From Pseudomonadota bacterium (GTDB lineage Bacteria > Pseudomonadota > Gammaproteobacteria > Burkholderiales > Burkholderiaceae_C), in assembly GCA_018241985.1 (NCBI GenBank), contig JAFECV010000003.1, positions 1 through 19,213 of the forward strand: DNA of 19,213 nt, in the 5' to 3' direction. Made by a program: the position numbers and the translations under genes. This document shows positions 18,270 through 19,213 of the stretch, piece after piece (within the stretch, counting starts at the first letter, position 1; every line of letters begins with the position of its first letter). Under the pieces are notes generated by a model. The model was not told the origin of the DNA and did no database searches. It saw only the letters and a list, made by a program, of their open reading frames with translations.

Positions 18270-19052
18270 ATGGCCGACGAAATCATCCAGCTCGACATCC
18301 GCGGCAGCGACCGCCAGATTGCCGTGGTGCGCCTGACGCGCGCGGCCAAGCGCAATGCTTTGAGCGACGAACTCATTCTCGCGCTGCGCCGGATTTTTGA
18401 AAACCTGCCGGCCGGCGTGCGCGCCGCGGTGATCGACGGCGAGGGCGAGCATTTCAGCGCCGGCCTCGACCTCTCGGAACTGCAGGAGCGCGACGCCGGC
18501 GCCGGGCTGCTGCATTCGCGCATGTGGCACGCGGCGCTCGAATGCGTGCAGTACGGCGCCGTGCCGGTGATCGCCGCGCTGCACGGCGCGGTGGTCGGCG
18601 GCGGGCTGGAACTGGCCAGCGCCTGCCACATCCGCGTCGCCGACGAGACCACCTTCTACGCGCTGCCCGAAGGCTCGCGCGGCATCTTCGTCGGCGGCGG
18701 CGGCGCGGTGCGCATCCCGCGCCTGATCGGCGCCGCGCGCATGACCGACATGATGCTGACCGGCCGCGTCTACAACGCCGCCGACGGCGAGCGCGCCGGC
18801 TTCGCGCAGTACCTGGTGCCGGCCGGCACCGCGTTCGACAAGGCGTTCGAGCTCGCGGAGCGGGTCGCGCAGAACGCGCCGCTGACCAACTACGCGCTGA
18901 TGCACGCGCTGCCGCGCATCGCCGAGCAGCCGGCCGACCAGGGCTTCCTGACCGAAGCGATGATGGCCGCGATCGCGCAGAGCGCGCCCGAAGCCAAGGA
19001 GCGCGTGCGCGCCTTCCTCGACGGCCGCGCCGCGAAGGTGAAGAAGGCGTGA
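18270..19052 (+). CDS. Crotonase-family enoyl-CoA hydratase of the hydroxycinnamate cluster
   Basis: A 260-residue crotonase-fold protein. The oxyanion-hole segments are HFSAGLDLSEL (61-71) and GAVVGGGLELASACH (106-120). The two acid residues of true enoyl-CoA hydratases are present as Glu114 (GGGLE) and Glu134 (ALPEGSRG). Classical hydroxycinnamoyl-CoA hydratase-lyase of Pseudomonas has GGGFS, a serine, at the first position, so this protein differs from it. It should hydrate feruloyl- or coumaroyl-CoA, and whether it also cleaves to vanillin is open. The ATG at 18270 is chosen over the in-frame ATG at 18234, which overlaps the promoter, and has a GGAAG ribosome binding site. The next gene, a probable feruloyl-CoA synthetase, starts one base after its stop. 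Confidence 0.87.
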   Translation: MADEIIQLDIRGSDRQIAVVRLTRAAKRNALSDELILALRRIFENLPAGVRAAVIDGEGEHFSAGLDLSELQERDAGAGLLHSRMWHAALECVQYGAVPVIAALHGAVVGGGLELASACHIRVADETTFYALPEGSRGIFVGGGGAVRIPRLIGAARMTDMMLTGRVYNAADGERAGFAQYLVPAGTAFDKAFELAERVAQNAPLTNYALMHALPRIAEQPADQGFLTEAMMAAIAQSAPEAKERVRAFLDGRAAKVKKA

Positions 19053-19053
19053 G

Positions 19054-19213
19054 ATGAGCGAATTGAGATCGCCACCGCGCTACCGGCCGATCGACTTCGG
19101 CGTGACCCGCGCGGTGCTGCGGGACGGCGGGCCGGGGGTGCGCTACCTGACGGCCGAAGTGCCGCTCGCGGACTACGCGGTGCGGATGACCGACCGCCTG
19201 CAGCATTGGGCCG
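19054..19213 (+). CDS. fcs: Feruloyl-CoA synthetase, N-terminal part (runs off the window)
   Basis: Fifty-three codons are visible. The start MSELRSPPRYRPIDFGVTRA and the later stretch LADYAVRMTDRLQHWA match the N-terminus I know from feruloyl-CoA synthetases of Burkholderiales, members of the acyl-adenylate-forming family that activate ferulate (and coumarate or caffeate) with ATP and CoA. The ATP-binding and CoA-binding motifs lie beyond the edge and cannot be checked. The ATG at 19054 is one base after the crotonase stop, and GAAGG in the end of that gene serves as ribosome binding site, so the two are one operon. Another acyl-CoA ligase of the same family is the main alternative. Confidence 0.75.
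   Translation, partial: MSELRSPPRYRPIDFGVTRAVLRDGGPGVRYLTAEVPLADYAVRMTDRLQHWA

Noticed and set aside
18270..19052. Calling the crotonase a hydroxycinnamoyl-CoA hydratase-lyase (Ech/FerB)
   Set aside because: The context fits, but the first active-site position is Glu (GGGLE) and not Ser (GGGFS) as in the Pseudomonas enzyme, so only a hydratase-family call is made.

Overview
The window reads as a catabolic island for lignin-derived aromatics from a high-GC betaproteobacterium. The gene types, the GC-rich codon usage and an intergenic hairpin element that looks familiar from Comamonadaceae suggest Burkholderiales, probably Comamonadaceae. The taxonomic call is an inference; there is no rRNA or other marker gene here.

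Left part (1-5965, minus strand): a compact protocatechuate 4,5-cleavage (meta) operon. In transcription order it holds a LigJ-type 4-oxalomesaconate hydratase, a LigK/RraA-type CHA aldolase, an unassigned thiamine-diphosphate (ThDP) enzyme, a LigI-type PDC hydrolase, LigA, LigB, and the first five codons of what is probably LigC at the window edge. Spacing is tight: two junctions have gaps of 3 and 5 nt, and one has a 4-nt ATGA overlap. A LysR-family regulator (6137-7042, plus) is transcribed divergently from a 171-bp intergenic region carrying repeated TAGCA-type words.

Middle part (7079-12943, minus strand): a branched-chain-amino-acid-type (HAAT) ABC importer in the order binding protein, LivH, LivM, LivG, LivF, followed by a lone TctC/Bug-type periplasmic binding protein. 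Given the neighbours, the importer plausibly brings in aromatic acids rather than amino acids. A hairpin-rich intergenic element sits between livM and livG.

Right part (13261-17138, plus strand): vanA (vanillate O-demethylase oxygenase) without a vanB in the window, a short MetE-like cobalamin-independent methyltransferase with all four zinc ligands, and a fused substrate-binding/permease protein of the osmoprotectant ABC type. A hairpin-rich convergent intergenic region follows. Next come an amidohydrolase (minus), an AT-rich divergent promoter, a crotonase-family hydratase, and the start of a probable feruloyl-CoA synthetase running off the right edge.

Together the genes outline ferulate -> feruloyl-CoA -> side-chain shortening -> vanillate -> protocatechuate -> ring cleavage -> PDC -> OMA -> CHA -> pyruvate + oxaloacetate, with uptake systems in between. 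Three points stand out. The ThDP enzyme embedded in the ring-cleavage operon has no assigned role. The crotonase has the Glu/Glu pair of a hydratase rather than the Ser/Glu pair of classical hydroxycinnamoyl-CoA hydratase-lyase, and it sits opposite an amidohydrolase, which hints at a hydrolytic side-chain route. Finally, vanA is paired with a MetE-like protein.
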